A model generated the notes under the pieces. It had not been told where the DNA came from and ran no database searches. It saw only the letters and a program-made list of their open reading frames with translations. From the NCBI RefSeq assembly GCF_028389875.1, contig NC_084663.1, positions 160,175,801-160,239,800 of the forward strand: 64,000 nucleotides of DNA, read 5' to 3'. How positions within the stretch are numbered: position 1 is the stretch's first letter; every line of letters begins with the position of its first letter. Shown piece by piece: positions 22,457 through 36,000 of the stretch. Made by a program: the position numbers and the translations under genes. This stretch comes from Rhea pennata (taxonomy: Eukaryota; Chordata; Aves; Rheiformes; Rheidae).

Positions 22457-24146
22457 AGTAGCGTTTCTGACTTTTCTAAGACAACGGAGATTCCACGGTG
22501 TCTGCACTGAAGAAGCGCACCCTGATATTGTTCTGCCACTCACTGACCTGAAATGTTCTTGGGTGGAAGGACATTCCCAAATGTGCAAGAGCAAAAATGA
22601 AGTCTCTCAGATGGAGGCAGTCTTTTTCAGCTCCTTAAAGATACTGTGTTTTTTTTTTTTTTTTAATAATAATAATAATGCACATATTCCAGGGAGGTGT
22701 CTTTTTGTAAAATCTGAAATGTATATTTAGGTTTGTGATAGGGAAATAGAAGATATTGAGAAACCTCAGGTATCTTGCTTTAAGAATTCCACTGGGAGAT
22801 GGAGTATGTTCTGTTGGAATTGTGTACAGATATGTATATAATGTCTTTTTTAACTGAAAGCCTTTCAATGTGCATAAGGAATCACTGTGTACAAAATGGT
22901 AAAGTGCTTCTGTAGATACTGTTAGTGGGGTAAATATTTGACAGGCCATAACTGAGTATTGCCTTGCCTTTATTACATGTAAATTTTGAATTATGTGATA
23001 AGTGAATTTTGGGTTTGATTTTTGTATGTGAAGGATTTGCCATTGAAAGATAGATAATCCTGTATTATGGAGCCTTCTGTTTGTACCTCAGCAAATACAC
23101 AATTTGCTTCTGTTTCTCCAATATTCCTTCTTTTTTATCTATATTCTGAGTGTGAATTTTTAACTATGGTACTACTTTTGGTTGTTTTAAATTTAACACA
23201 CCTTGTCTCTCAAAGCTTTAAATTTAAATGATAGTTTTTCCAAAAGAATGAGCTTTTTCATGTTTTCAGTTTTAAATTGTGCCAATGCAAATTCTGAATC
23301 ATGTGTTGTTCAATTTTAGTAGTAGGTATTTGTGAAGCTTGTAGTGAAATTCAGACACAATCTTTTTTTCCATCTAAACATGTTTGAATGCTCACACAAA
23401 TAAGTTTTTATTATTACCTACATTTTTTCTGAAATATCTGCTTAAGCTGTTGGCTTTGGAAGAGTGGCAAATATTTCTTCAATTTGCCTATTTTTATCAT
23501 TAAAATGAATTACTTTCAAAGTAATAGAAAAATTATCCATATATTCAGCGTTCAGTCCTGCTATCTAAATCTGTTCAACTCTTTACTGGAAGTGATAGAA
23601 GTCAGGCAGAATAACTGCAAAGCTGAGCCCGCGTGTTGTATGCTGTGCCCTGTAACTTGTCTCCCCAGAGAAAAATTACTTCTTGAAAATTACTTCTGAA
23701 GATAAAATTTCCAGTGTTTCTGTGAATGTGTCTGGATAGTTGATTAAGGTTTTAAATTTCCTTGGAAATAGTGACATTAGTACATGCATAACTGGTTAGG
23801 TGGTACTTTTTCACAGTAATACTCTGGAGTTTGATTTCACCAAACTTGTTTCACCAAGGCCATATTCAGGTGCCTATTTTTGTGGTAGCCAAGAAAGAGA
23901 CATTTTTGCCGTGTTTTAATGAACTGATGATTCTATATTTGTGGTGACAGTGAGGTATCTTATCTGTTTAAATTTTAGAGACTAAAAATTTGGAAATGAA
24001 AGAGTTAAAATAGGTACAGGCATAGCTACATAGTTTTGTGCAAAAAAGGCCCAAGCTCTCTAAACATTACTGAGGCAAAGTGAGGTTTTTCTTGTAATAC
24101 TTTATGGCACCGTGCTCGCCCTTATGTATGCATATTTATAGCCTTA

Positions 24147-24185
24147 ATTATTAAATTAATAATACAATTTTATTAATTTAATAAT
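24147..24185. repeat. Perfect 16-bp AT inverted repeat in STK24 3' UTR
   Basis: Arms 24147-24162 and 24170-24185, loop 7 nt, composed only of A and T. Confidence 0.85.
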
Positions 24186-25206
24186 AGTGCTAAAAAGAAC
24201 ACTGTTATGCTATGAAGCGTTTACCCAGGTTGAACGGACAGACCGGGTACACGTGCCCCCTCCTTCCAGCCGCTTGCTCGGGCACAGCGCCGCTGCCAGC
24301 CTGATGACTGATCAGCCTTCCGTCACGGCCAAGCGAGCTTAGAGAGGCTGAGCGCTGGTTTGTAGCGCTTGATTAACATCTTCGCATTCTAGGCGTTCTT
24401 ATGTGCCTTTAAAAAAACGCTAAGGATAGGTTTACCCTTGAGGAAACAAATTCAACTCTGCTATTCAGAATTTGGCGGCTGAATGCAGTGCAATGGGGAA
24501 TTTTGAAATCTCAACGTTAGAACGTTCAGCAACTTGATAACTATGATGTGCTGTTACAGCATATGGAACTAAAAATATGTATTTGCATTTAAAATATAGA
24601 TAGCTAGCATTGTAATCTGGAATTTCAAGAATGTCAACATCAGAAAATCACGTGAAATTCTAAAGTATGTTATTGCCGAACAATCATTTAAAAATTAGGA
24701 AAATACGTATTTTTTTTTTTTTTTATTTGTATTTTAGTTACATTCTAGGATTGTCTGTTGAGGAAGCACTTCTCCATTTGAGTGGATGATTGTAACACAA
24801 TTTGCTTGGTGGATGTGTCCCTTTGTTTAGGAGCATAAAATGAGTCAACCTGCTGCAAGGCCAATGGACTACAAGGCTTAGGACATTTAGAAAAAGACAA
24901 AATCTCATTTATGGTAGAGATGTGTATTTTTATATGTAACATATAGATTATTTAAATATAGATTATCTTAAAGTAATATTCACTGAGTGCTGTTTCTTGA
25001 ATGTAAAATTGCAATCATTTGCTATTGAAAAGTATTGACGCTTTAAAAAGATCTATATTGGTAACAGAAAAGCAGCTTCATTTGAAAGAAGCATTGTGTC
25101 AGTTTCTGAAGGAAAAATAAGTGTATAGATATTTTTAAGAGGTTATCATCTCATGCTAAATATCATCTCTGCTAGAATGTTGCACTGATGATTTTTCTGT
25201 GCAGGT

Positions 25207-25212
25207 AATAAA
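25207..25212 (+). terminator. Candidate STK24 poly(A) signal AATAAA
   Basis: Canonical hexamer ~2.75 kb past the stop, with a second at 25319-25324. Use is inferred, not shown. Confidence 0.4.
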
Positions 25213-26296
25213 CTTTCACTCAGTCTTGTATATACTAAATAACATGTTATCCCGACTTATGCAAACATTTAAATTAGTGGAACTGCGTACTTGTCAGGGG
25301 TTTCAAGATTCAGCAGTGAATAAACTCACTCTGTTAAAAAAAAAAAAGAAAACAAAAAAAGAAAACTAGTCCTTTGAACTGAAGGCTTGCTTTTTGTAAT
25401 ATCAGATGTGTACTCTATTTTTTTAAACTTACTTAATTTTCCTTGGAGTTGCACTTTTGTAGTTGATCACCAGTTTAGTAAAGTATCAAGGCATGATTGT
25501 TATAGTGCAGAATGCTTTTGGTAAAATAACAGAGCAGTTATTGCTCTGAAGTGCCATGGTTTCTTTGCAGCTTTGAAAATTTTGTATATGTCCGTGTGGG
25601 TATGGACAGATGCATTTCACACATTACTGTGAAATGATTTAACTGAGGGAAAAGCAATTCAGCTTTCACTGTGGGAGAAGGGTGGCTGGGAGGGGAGGAC
25701 AAGCGTATGCACATTGGCACTTAACTGCAGAGCAGCTGGCGTGCTGTAGGCTCACATCCTAGTTTATCCACCGTAACTTGTTCATCTGGCCGTGCTCTTA
25801 ATGTACTTGTGAAATGTCTGCTTTAGCTCTTAATCTCTTATGCAGCTTGCTTTCTTTTTTTTTTCTTTTTTTCTTTTTTTTTAACATGGTACTGTTTGTA
25901 ATGGTTTTACATTAGCCTTAAAAAAAAAAAAAAAAAAAACACAAAACATATGTTTGCCTTCAGAAATGTCACCACTGGAAAAAATACCAGAAGTGTTAAT
26001 AAGCACAGGTATAATGCAAGGATCAGAACAATCATAAATTATTTTTATAATTTGCTGAGGAGGAGCTTAAAGTATAGCACAAATCTGCAAGCTTGCTCTT
26101 TTTAACTATTTTGCAGATGTGCTAGCAATTGCACTGAGCATATGCAATAGACTTACTTAACTAATGGGGTTTCTGCCTTCTTTTTAAGCATGATTACAGA
26201 GGACAATTAGAGTGTATACCTTGTTTTCTGTAATATTGCTGCCTGTTTATAAACATGTATTTAACAACTTTTACTTTTGTCACTTTACACCAACAT

Positions 26297-26333
26297 AATA
26301 AACTCCATGTAAACTAGATGACCTAGAAATAAA
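26297..26333 (+). terminator. Candidate distal STK24 poly(A) signals (two AATAAA)
   Basis: Hexamers at 26297-26302 and 26328-26333, 26 nt apart. A distal cleavage here would give a 3.9 kb UTR. Only the hexamers themselves support this. Confidence 0.35.
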
Positions 26334-26604
26334 GAAGGAAACGTTAAATGAAATTTTGCCATCTGAGTGATCAGTAAGAAGAGCTGCTGGCATCCCCTCC
26401 CAGAAGGGCTTGCGGTGCTCCTGGGGGTTTCTAGAGCTGTTATTCTCCACGTATCTGTTGTGTATAACATAAAGTTTAAAAAATGGTGTTTAATTTTTAA
26501 CTATGGTATCTCAGAATTCGTACTAGAAGAAAACTCTTGTTTAAAACTGGAGCAGCAATTTTTGAGCAGAGAATGTTACGATTATTTTCTGCTATTGGAA
26601 AACA

Positions 26605-26637
<33 letters not shown>

Positions 26638-28399
26638 AAATCTACCTAGATGCAACTGAGTACACGCTGTACTGTTTTAGTTACCTAGGTGCAGTTGTAT
26701 AGCAGTTGTTTGTCCTACAGTAAGAAAATGCACCAATTATTTACAAATTGCAGTTATTAAAAGCGGCTTTGTATTACTCATTCTGCCAGCTGAGAGAACT
26801 GATGAAGCACTAACATCAAGCTGCGCTGGCTTACCCCAGCCATCACATCTTTCTTTTTGCCATGTGACTCGAGTGCCAAGCTTCAGTGACAACTGCACTC
26901 CTAATAATAATAGTTGTATTTCAATCATATTTTGTTGTTTTAAAAAACACATTTGTGTGCCATGTGGCTATTTTTTTTTCTTCTTAACCAATCCTTTCTT
27001 GCTCCCTTCAGGGAGATGTTTGTGTGCTCTAGGAATTAGTACAGTAGTGTAACAACACATACATGATGCTGAGGGAGGGAAGGAACACCACAGAGTGGGG
27101 CCTGTTTGAAATGAAAAATGGTCCAAGCCAGACATTCCAGGTTCTGGTGGTTTCTTTGCTGTGGTCTTGGCTGATGGAATTGTGGGATATTGTATCTGTT
27201 CTTGTTGCTAAAAAACAAAAAAAGGAGTTTTCCTTGTGAGAGCCCTCTTCTATAGTCAATGACCTTTAACTGTTCTAAATTCCTTACAGGAAAAAAAAAT
27301 GTTAGTAATCATCAATCACTGTTACAGATAAAACTTGTAAATGATGATAGCGATAGGGCTGCAGCCATATGTTGTATGTGGGCATTTCAAGAGCATAGGC
27401 TTTTGCAGCTGATGTAATCCTCACTTAGGTAGTGTCCACCCCCCCCCCCCCCCCCCAACACACACACACTGCCATCAATCAGAGGCAAGTCCTCCTATAT
27501 GTGAACTGCATAGCCAGAAGCCAGCCCGTGTCCCATTTTGCCTTCCCTAAAAAAAACCCAAACAAACAAACAAAAAAAAAAACAACAAAAAAACCCAACC
27601 CCGACAGAGATTCTTAGGTCTGAGCTGGAGCGAAGGGCTAGGAAACCACATCAGCATTTACATGTTAAATTAATGGTGGTGGTGGGTTTCCTTACTGTTT
27701 TGATGCTAAAAATAATAGCAATTGTAAGGTTTAGTACGTATTATTTTACAGATCAGTAATGATTCTTCCTGTACATTAAATATTCCATTACTGCCCTCGA
27801 TAACAGCCCCAGTGCATGCTGCTGCTTTGTTTTCCCAAGCCTTCAGGCTGTTGCTGAATTGCTGTTAATCTATGCTGAGTTACTTCCCCTTTTCACTGTT
27901 GGAGAGATGATCAGTGCTCACATTCCTGGTCAGTCCTGGAGCATAGTACTGCCTATGCAGTACTGCGTCACTGAAATCGTCGGACTCACTCATTCCCCTT
28001 GGCACTGCACAGACGGGTCATGGAATCAATACTGTAAAAATTCTTCAGTTGTTTTTTTTTTTAATACCTGCTTTCTAAGTTCGTCCTTAAAAATGTCGTA
28101 ACTGCACAAAGGAGATGATGCTGCTGGTGTAGATGCATAATGTGATCATTATAGGCACACTGATATTAAACAGCTAAACCCAACCAAAACTATTCTTCCT
28201 CGTCAAAGGAAAGTACCTAAGGAAAAGAGCAGCTAGAACAATTTACTTCCCCAGAGAGTTGCACAAAGCTGAGTAACTTTTCATGGCTCAAATTCTGCTA
28301 CTTGTCAGGGGCCCTAATTCCACGGAGGTTTTCAGGGGAGAGGTGGAGGTGGGGAAGGGACAGAAAGAAAGCTTCACTGTCTTGAAGCACCAATATGTG
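26334..28399. other. Region between the convergent 3' ends
   Basis: No gene seen. Holds a 30-nt T run (26607-26636), an 18-nt C run followed by (CA)n (27439-27469) and an A/C-rich stretch at ~27547-27600. It may contain the true 3' ends of either UTR. Confidence 0.5.
26607..26636. repeat. Poly(T) run (30)
   Basis: Uninterrupted T run. On the minus strand this is poly(A) and could be the tail of an old retrocopy, but no source sequence is recognised next to it. Confidence 0.9.
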
Positions 28400-29930
28400 T
28401 AATAGCATTGTGAGGTATTTTATTCCCTTTTGTTGTGAGCAGCAAAGGTATAAGCCACTTTATACATAGCATCAGAGTAATCAATTAACAAATCAGACAC
28501 TGCACAAAGAAAATCTGGGGGGTAGAATTGTCTCAATTTTGTCTCCCTAGCACTGGTTCCTCAAAGGCCCCTAATGGTGATAGATGTGTTTCCAGCATGT
28601 TCAGCCTTTGCTAATGGAAGTCTTATACCCTCATCGTGGTGAAGGCTTTCTTCGAACTAAGGAAAAGTGTCTTATCATGGTAGACTTACTTACTGTTGAC
28701 AGTCTTCTTCTTAGTGGGTCATCAGCTTATCCAAAAAATGATGTTAGACAAAATCACAGACAGATACACAAAATAAATAGGTATTTCCACTGATGACGAC
28801 TGATAACATCTGTCACTGAATACCGAGCAGCACCAGCACAGAAAGAAACTGAAATTCCAACAACCAAATGCAGGTCACGTGAGGATGTGTAGGCATGATG
28901 AAAACTTGGGGGTTGAGTAGTACCAACGGTTTATAGTGCTTGAGTCTGCATTAGTTACCAAAGCACTACAAATTATTCACAAATCGCTGCAGTTCTTGTA
29001 GCATACAGGGTTTCTTTCAAGTTTGTAAAACAAACAGCAGAATGTCACCACAGCCTTTAATTTCTCCTTGTACATAACCATTCACAGTACATTAACAGCC
29101 CGAATAATATTGCACTGGATCATTTTTTTTAAAAAAAAAAGGTTTCATCTTGCAAGTAGTATTCACTTTTCAAAGCCAACAGATGAACAATTTGGTCAAC
29201 TTGCACCAAGAAAACTGTTAGATAAGAATCCTATAGTTTACTATACCATATGTATTTGTAACCCCAAAGGAAAATGAGATTGAGCTGTAAACTGTTTCTT
29301 TGTTTAAGATAGAAAATTAGTAATAATTCCTCAGTGATTAAATGTAGAAAGACTGGAAAAAATGAACTCTGAAAGTTATCATCTCATTCCTGTTAGACTG
29401 CTTATTGTATATATAATTATATTCTATACTGTGAAAGTCCATCTACATTTAAAAATCCAGCAGTCTACAGATTAACATGGTAAAAAAAAAATAATATATT
29501 TTTATGAAAAGAGAACAAATAGTGTTTGCCTCACAGGAAAAAGAAGTTTTCAGACTGTGAGTTTGTTGAGTTTTTAGGTGCAATCTTTGAGGCAACAAAA
29601 CGTCTTTTGGCATTTGGCACTCTAATAAGGACAATATTTTAATACTGGCACAAGCTAAAAACAGCACAGAATGACAAAATACAAGACATGAAACTAACCG
29701 CAGCCACTGGGATGATAGGAAGCTATTTTGACCATATGGAAAACTTAAACAGTTTTGCTGAGGGAGTAATGAGGGTTTCTGCAAAACCTTACTTTGTTGT
29801 TGTTGTTGTTTTTTTTTTTTTTTTTTAACAAACGTTAAGTTTTACTAAACTCGGAAGGAGAAAAGAGTTTAAAATGTCCTCTAGAAAATCGGCAGCTGCT
29901 GGACAATCACCGCGGTAATTTGTTTAGCTG
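28400..29930 (-). other. FARP1: FARP1 3' UTR (approximate)
   Basis: Non-coding sequence downstream of the FARP1 stop on the minus strand. A minus-strand AATAAA lies at 28419-28424, giving a UTR of ~1.5 kb if used. Contains (GTT)n plus a T run at 29795-29826. The end point is inferred. Confidence 0.45.
28419..28424 (-). terminator. Candidate FARP1 poly(A) signal AATAAA
   Basis: The hexamer reads AATAAA on the minus strand (plus TTTATT). No other evidence for use. Confidence 0.35.
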
Positions 29931-30012
29931 TCAATAGGCGTGAGACTCCTTATGACTCAAAGCACGAGTGCGTGAGGCAGAGCTGGTGGCACTTCGGATC
30001 ACTTCCATCCAT
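29931..30012 (-). CDS. FARP1: FARP1 terminal coding exon and stop
   Basis: 82 nt including TGA (plus strand tca at 29931-29933). Acceptor ttctcacag. Encodes the PH2 C-terminal helix [20 protein letters not shown] and the tail KESHAY. Human ends KESLVY as I recall, so the last hydrophobic residues differ here. Confidence 0.95.
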
Positions 30013-33000
30013 CTGTGAGAAGATAGGAGAAGAGACAAAAATAAAATTAGGATAAATTGCGAGGGAAAGCTTTCTTGAAAGATTCTCTGTGCATAGTCAT
30101 TGGCAATGCTGTTAGAAGTATATAAAAATTCTATTTTCGGTGCCTGCAAGATGATCTTCCTTACCATTTCACTCCCAAGTCCATCTGAAGTCAAGAGGCT
30201 ATAGCTCCAGCTGACCACTTACTACATATATAAAGAGGAGGTTTAGAGAAGAAAAACTGGGGACCCAAATTTCATGAACTCAGTAGTGGTTTTACTTGTT
30301 CTGCAAGTATCAACTCTCTTGATAATCCAAATGACGAGCAGTTGACAACCACTCTTAATTCTAACACCCAAAATATGATTTAGCTGTGATTACTATTTGT
30401 TTTTACAGAACTGAAGGACTTTTGAATTCTTTTGATTCTACTTATTTATTTAATTACCTCTCCTCTGCATTTTTCCTTATTTGTAGTCTTAGATTGCCAA
30501 GACTAAAACTTTTTATAAAAGCTTTCTTTAATATCAGAGGACATTAAAGTTTTTGTCATGTTAATGCTTTATATAAAAAAGCTAAATTAATTTCTGGTAT
30601 GCACAATCTCCAACTACAGTCTAGGACAAAGAGAAGTAGTGCCAAGATCTTGGTTTGCAACGTATCTGGAATTCAGTGGGTTATGTAAAAATGCTCCAGC
30701 GACAGGAGGACGTGGTCAGAACAACAGCTGCTGCAGAAGAAGGAGGATGTTACTTCAGATGTGCATTTTACATCCAGTTGTACTAGAGGGAAGAAACTTA
30801 CTCCATATAGCTACTGAAAACACTGATCTGATTATGTATCAGATTCCAGCAAGTGTTGTGTAAAGTCCCCTGTACAGCCAGCTTGATCAATTTTGAATGG
30901 AAAATACCCGCATGCAACTCAAGCTTTGCAGTGACTGTATTACAGCTAATATGGTTGTAGGTTATCAGAACACTCATTTGCTTCTAGAATTACAAGGTTT
31001 AAAATTTCTTTAAAAAATTTTAAAGGATTCCTTTCTCTAGTTGTGCCAAACTACTTGCCTGTATTGATACAATTTACTAAACTGTGCATCTACCAACCTT
31101 GCCTGAAAAAATCCAGGAATTAAAAAAAAAATCATCTCAAGGAAAACTGACTTACCTTTCAAATGTGTATTCACTTTCAGCCCTGAAATAGTACACGTGG
31201 GATTTGAAATGTAGCTTGAACACATAATCTTTGTGAATGTTTTCAGATTCAGAAGGAATGGTAAGTGAATATCCCAATAAAGGAAGGCTGGCTAAAGGAT
31301 GATTGTCCTGAAAATAAATGAAAAAAAAATGCTGTGATATCAAATGCCCTCAAGTACAGACAGCAATTAAGGAAAATGGAAGCTAAATATACACTCATTT
31401 AAAGCCGGTCTTTGTGTTTCCAAGTTTGCACGGAAAAAAATACGTACTTTATTTTATAGTGGCAATGGGATCCTTAGTGTTCTTAATTATCTAGTAGTTT
31501 CAGTTTGCCAATCTGCAGGGACCCTTCTCATAAGATCTGCTGCAGCCTACCAGTATTTCCTGGTAAGAAAGGTATCTGAAATCCTATATTTTCACTACTT
31601 TCAAAGTGACAAACTTTAAGTGCCATTACTTGGCATCTGCCGAACACCATGCACGTCCACCCTGGGCTTGCAAACACGGACTCCTTCAGAAACGCGTGCT
31701 CATAACCTTGCAGCGTGCGTTGCTCAAGTCTCTTGGCTAATACAGCATATATACAGAAATCACTTCTTTTGTCTGTTTGTGTAGACTATCCTACAACTCA
31801 CTCATTTTCCTTTTCAGTGCAAAAGGTCTAGCAATAAGTATTCCTATAGTCAGGAAAGCCCAATGTGGCAACTGGGACTGCTTTGGCCTTACGCCCTTCT
31901 TAAACACAAAGATGCAAAAGTCCGTCAGACTCTGGAGAGAAAAAACCCACCTCCTCAGTGTGAGGTTTTTCCAGATTAAATACTCCTCGGTCACTGTTCT
32001 CATTTGACTCAACCCTTCCAGCAGTGATAACTGTCGTGCTTTTAGGAATATGCATTGTGACTATTTAAAGTTTCAGGGAATAAATATTGCTTTTTCCATG
32101 GAGAAGGAGACTGAGAACCAGACTCTATTCTATGCTCCAACAGTGGTAAATTTTGGATACGTGTGACAAGAGTACTCTTTATCTTGCCTATAGTAGCCAT
32201 GGTCAGCTTCTCTACTGCCACTTTGAAAATAGAAAATACCCATTCAGTCACCCAAATTTGTGCAGTCTGTTACCTGATGCGATTTATAGAAGAACATACA
32301 GAAGTTGGTGAATACCACCCAAAGCTTCTGCCACCCATTGCTGTTTTTGAACTTTCTTAGGAGATTTCCAGACAGCTGATTCTGAAATAAATCAAAAATA
32401 GCCAAATAAAACAGTGAAATATGCATTGTAAAGTAATATAAGAAGGTGGAAAGTAGCCAAGCCACATATAAAGGGATGTTTATATTTCTGCTTATTTAAT
32501 ATTAATTTCACTAATTTTGTAGAATGCTTAGAATCAGAAATACCTGTCCTTCTTTAGTAAAGCTTGTCTGCAGTTTAATTATTTTAAGAAAAATTATCAG
32601 CTTTTACCTTGCCGTATGTGAAAACCTTTTGGTTGAATGGGTGCATTTCTCCTGCAGTTTTCTATTACTAAGTAAGTAATGTTTTAATACATTTTCTGCT
32701 CACAGCTGGGTACTTCCATAAACTTCAAATACTACACTTCTTCTCTTTAATTACAGTGGCTTTAAATAATGTATTACTAAACATTGGTGAGTCTTATTAT
32801 CCTCGTCTCTCTTTATTCTTTTCAAATAATACTTAGAATAATGGAAACAGAAAATTTGACATGAATTTGTGATGTAAAGAAAAATTATGATATATTTTTG
32901 AATTGCAGATAGAGACTGAGCTCTCAGTACCCAGTGAGTTAATATGGTAACTTTTCAAAGATTTTTACAAGCAAGGGCTATTAACCTTAGTCTTAGCTGG

Positions 33001-36000
33001 ATTTTGGAAATTTTATGAACTAGAGGATGCAGCTGTAACCAAGAGGTAGCATTTAAAGGCTGGCTGAAGACAGGACTCCTGACATATTAGCCCCACCTAG
33101 CATAATGCATAACACCATCATGCCTTGAAAACGATGGGATGAGAACTTCTCAAGTGAACTACAAATCAGCTTCCCATATCTCTGGACCGTAAGGACTACC
33201 AGCTATATCAGAATAGTTGTTAACATCATTAGAGAATGCAGAAACTAATCACTTAATCTGTAACACTGAATACTCAAAGTCTGGTGGTCCTGATTTATCT
33301 ACTACAAATCAGATATTCTTGAAAATGTCCTACTCTCAGCAGTCTTGGACGTACATTAAAGCCTTTGCTTTAAATAATCCCATTCTCTGCTATCTGGACA
33401 GCCAATTGCTTGACCTAAGCCACAGGTGTTTTACTCCTTAGTTTTCTGTTACCTCGTGACTCTGGAGGATATCATAAAAGGACAGGCTTTGCATTCGGTA
33501 CCAGCAGACATATGAAATGGAAACAGGCCGCTGATCACTGATCAGTCCAGCAGGTAGGGAAGTACAGTCACTGACAGAGAGAGGATCTTCTACCACAGGA
33601 GAGACAGAAAGGAGGGGGAGACACAAAGAAAATAAACGGTAATGCAGAAGTGAAAGCCACCCACAGAATGACGTGAGCATGAAGGCTACTTGCCACAAGT
33701 GGAAGCGCAGTGGGGCTGAAGATGTTTTCACAGGCTAATGTATGCCTCCAGGTTGCCTGGGCTTCACTGCTCTACTTGCAATCATTTGAGCCACAGGGAG
33801 GGACAAAAATAATAAACAATGAGTGCTGATCTCAGGCAAAAAGATTCACCTAACTAAACATGTTGTTCATTAGCATTGGTCATAGATTTAAATTACTTTT
33901 ATATCTATTTCTAATAAGCTGTATGTTTTAGGGAAAAATATGAGACCTTGTTCCATGCTGAACTATTTCTCCTTTGCAGGATATAAGGGTATAAATAAGT
34001 AGAAAATCCACCTGCCTGGAATCAGAATGAGGTACTAGTTAGCACTGCAAGGACAGATGGTATTTTAACCATTTAACCATTGGTTTTGATAAACAAAATT
34101 ATTCTGTACTAGAAAATGCTAAGTTCAGAGTCAGTATATCTTATTTAAAGCATGAGAGACCTGTTGTCTTAGGGTTGCCTCATGAGTGGAAGTCAGCTGA
34201 ACTTTAAGTCTTCCTTGAGCATAAATTTCCATTTTATGAGGACTGTGATAAAGTATTCAGGTTGCCCTATAGTCTCTCTTGGGGGAAGGAAGCACATCTA
34301 AGCAGACTTGCTGCCTCATCTTAAAACATACACTAAACTAGGAGTCTTTCATTTTAATCTTTGAAAAGTCAATGTCTGTTAAGCACAGAATTAATAAATG
34401 TGTATGAAATTGGCTCAGCTGTGATCACAGGAAAAAAAAAGGATTTCTATTTTGATGTGAAAAATGCAAATAAAGAAAAAGCAGATGAGATGGAGCAATG
34501 AGACAAGGTTCCAGAAAAAGATGGCTAAGTAAAGAAAGGAAGTTAGTAATACACATAACCACAACTCAGGCTGCAGCAGCTAAAGACAATATCCTTTCAG
34601 CTCTAGCAATAACTTAATGCCTCTGTAAAGGAAGGTGTCGAGACAGTTTGACCTGCCTGAAGTTTTAAAGGCTCTTAGTATTTTTTTAGACAACTACTTC
34701 CACGAAAATTACTGCACAAACTGATTTTAAAGAAGATGCACCAAGGGAGCAAAAACGTGTGCCCTGAGTGATGGTTTGTGCCATCGTTTGAGGAGTCAGC
34801 TGAATCGGTGTGCCTGAAACTTCCCCAGAAGGAAACTGATGGGACACAGTACTTATTATAGAGGAGCAAAAAGGAAATTGTCATTCAAGAGAGAATCCAG
34901 AGCTGCAGTTCAGGTTGTTCTGAGGCAGATACCTCCACAGCAATACTAAAGTCGATCATTGAAACACTGGTATTTCTGTGCCAGCAGACGTGCACCGTAG
35001 TGTTGCCACGGTGTGGTGACTGACGTTCGAGTGAGGTGCGGGATGCACTGAGATCGTCCTCAGATTCCTGGTCTACAGGAGTTTCGTCAGGAGACTCTAT
35101 GAAATGCAGGGAAAAAGCATCTTTCTTCCTCTATGCAACAACATATATAATTGGAAAAATTAAACAGATCAATTCTGTTCACAATCTTGTGAACTCGTTT
35201 TAAAACATACTTTCAGAAATAATTTTGTGCAGATGTTAAAGTAGATTTTTTTGATGTGTTTCTGCAAGTATTAGAATCAAAGACCAACTACAACGCTGTG
35301 TTGGTGCTTCTACTGTCTTCCAAGGACAGGCACTGCCCAAAGTGATCTTGTGAAATACTTCCTGAAACTGTTATGCTTATGTCACTTCTCTGTTCACTGC
35401 TAACATCAGCAAGAACATTAAAATGGAAAAAAAAATATAAATATATATACACACACACACCCATATATACACATCAACTTCAAATGTATTTGTTTGACTT
35501 GTGGCCAGCTTATTTCACCACACTGCTTAGAAGCAATCACCAGTCCTACCAACATCAGTGAGTAAAATCTACTTTCCAGCATCCACTTACTATTATCGGG
35601 TGGGCTACTGGCCAGTAACTCGGGTGCGGGGCCGCTGCTTTTCTCTGCCAGGTCAATGGCCATCTGAATGTCCTCAGTCCACTTGTTCATTTCAGCTCGA
35701 GTACTAACAATGAAAACTCAGGCTTTATCCACTTTTATGGAATGAAAGCAACTGCTAAGAAATACTCAAGAATTAAGCTTACTTTCTAATTTAATTACTT
35801 AAGAACGGACATGAGATGCTAGTTGTTTTTAAATAACTTCATTTTGGTTAACATTTGCACAGTTGCCACTCTATTCTGTTTCATTCCTTTTTTTCTCTTT
35901 TTTTACAAGCAGCTTTCACCAAAAAACGTGTTTCTGAAATAGTTCAGGGAGTTAACCAAAAGAAAATGTCAGCTATGTGCTCTGCTGTCTGTCCCACCAT

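Larger units (their letters stand above)
22457..25350 (+). other. STK24: STK24 3' UTR (end not fixed)
   Basis: Non-coding, AT-rich sequence after the stop. AATAAA signals in plus orientation occur at 25207-25212, 25319-25324, 26297-26302 and 26328-26333; the last two would extend the UTR to about 26.35 kb. Contains poly(T) plus (AAT)n at 22651-22679, an AT hairpin at 24147-24185, and a short GC-richer island at about 24230-24330. I cannot tell from sequence which poly(A) site is used. Confidence 0.6.
30013..34932 (-). other. FARP1 introns between PH2 exons and the linker exons
   Basis: Introns 30013-31155, 31308-32273, 32382-33452 and 33590-34932. Apart from the alternative exon I see no coding signal or repeat family. 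Confidence 0.6.

Noticed and set aside
24230..24330. Small GC-rich patch considered as a promoter or CpG island
   Set aside because: Only ~100 bp, few CpGs, inside a 3' UTR and with no TSS motif or following gene.
26607..26636. T run considered as the tail of a minus-strand processed pseudogene
   Set aside because: No gene-like sequence on the expected side.
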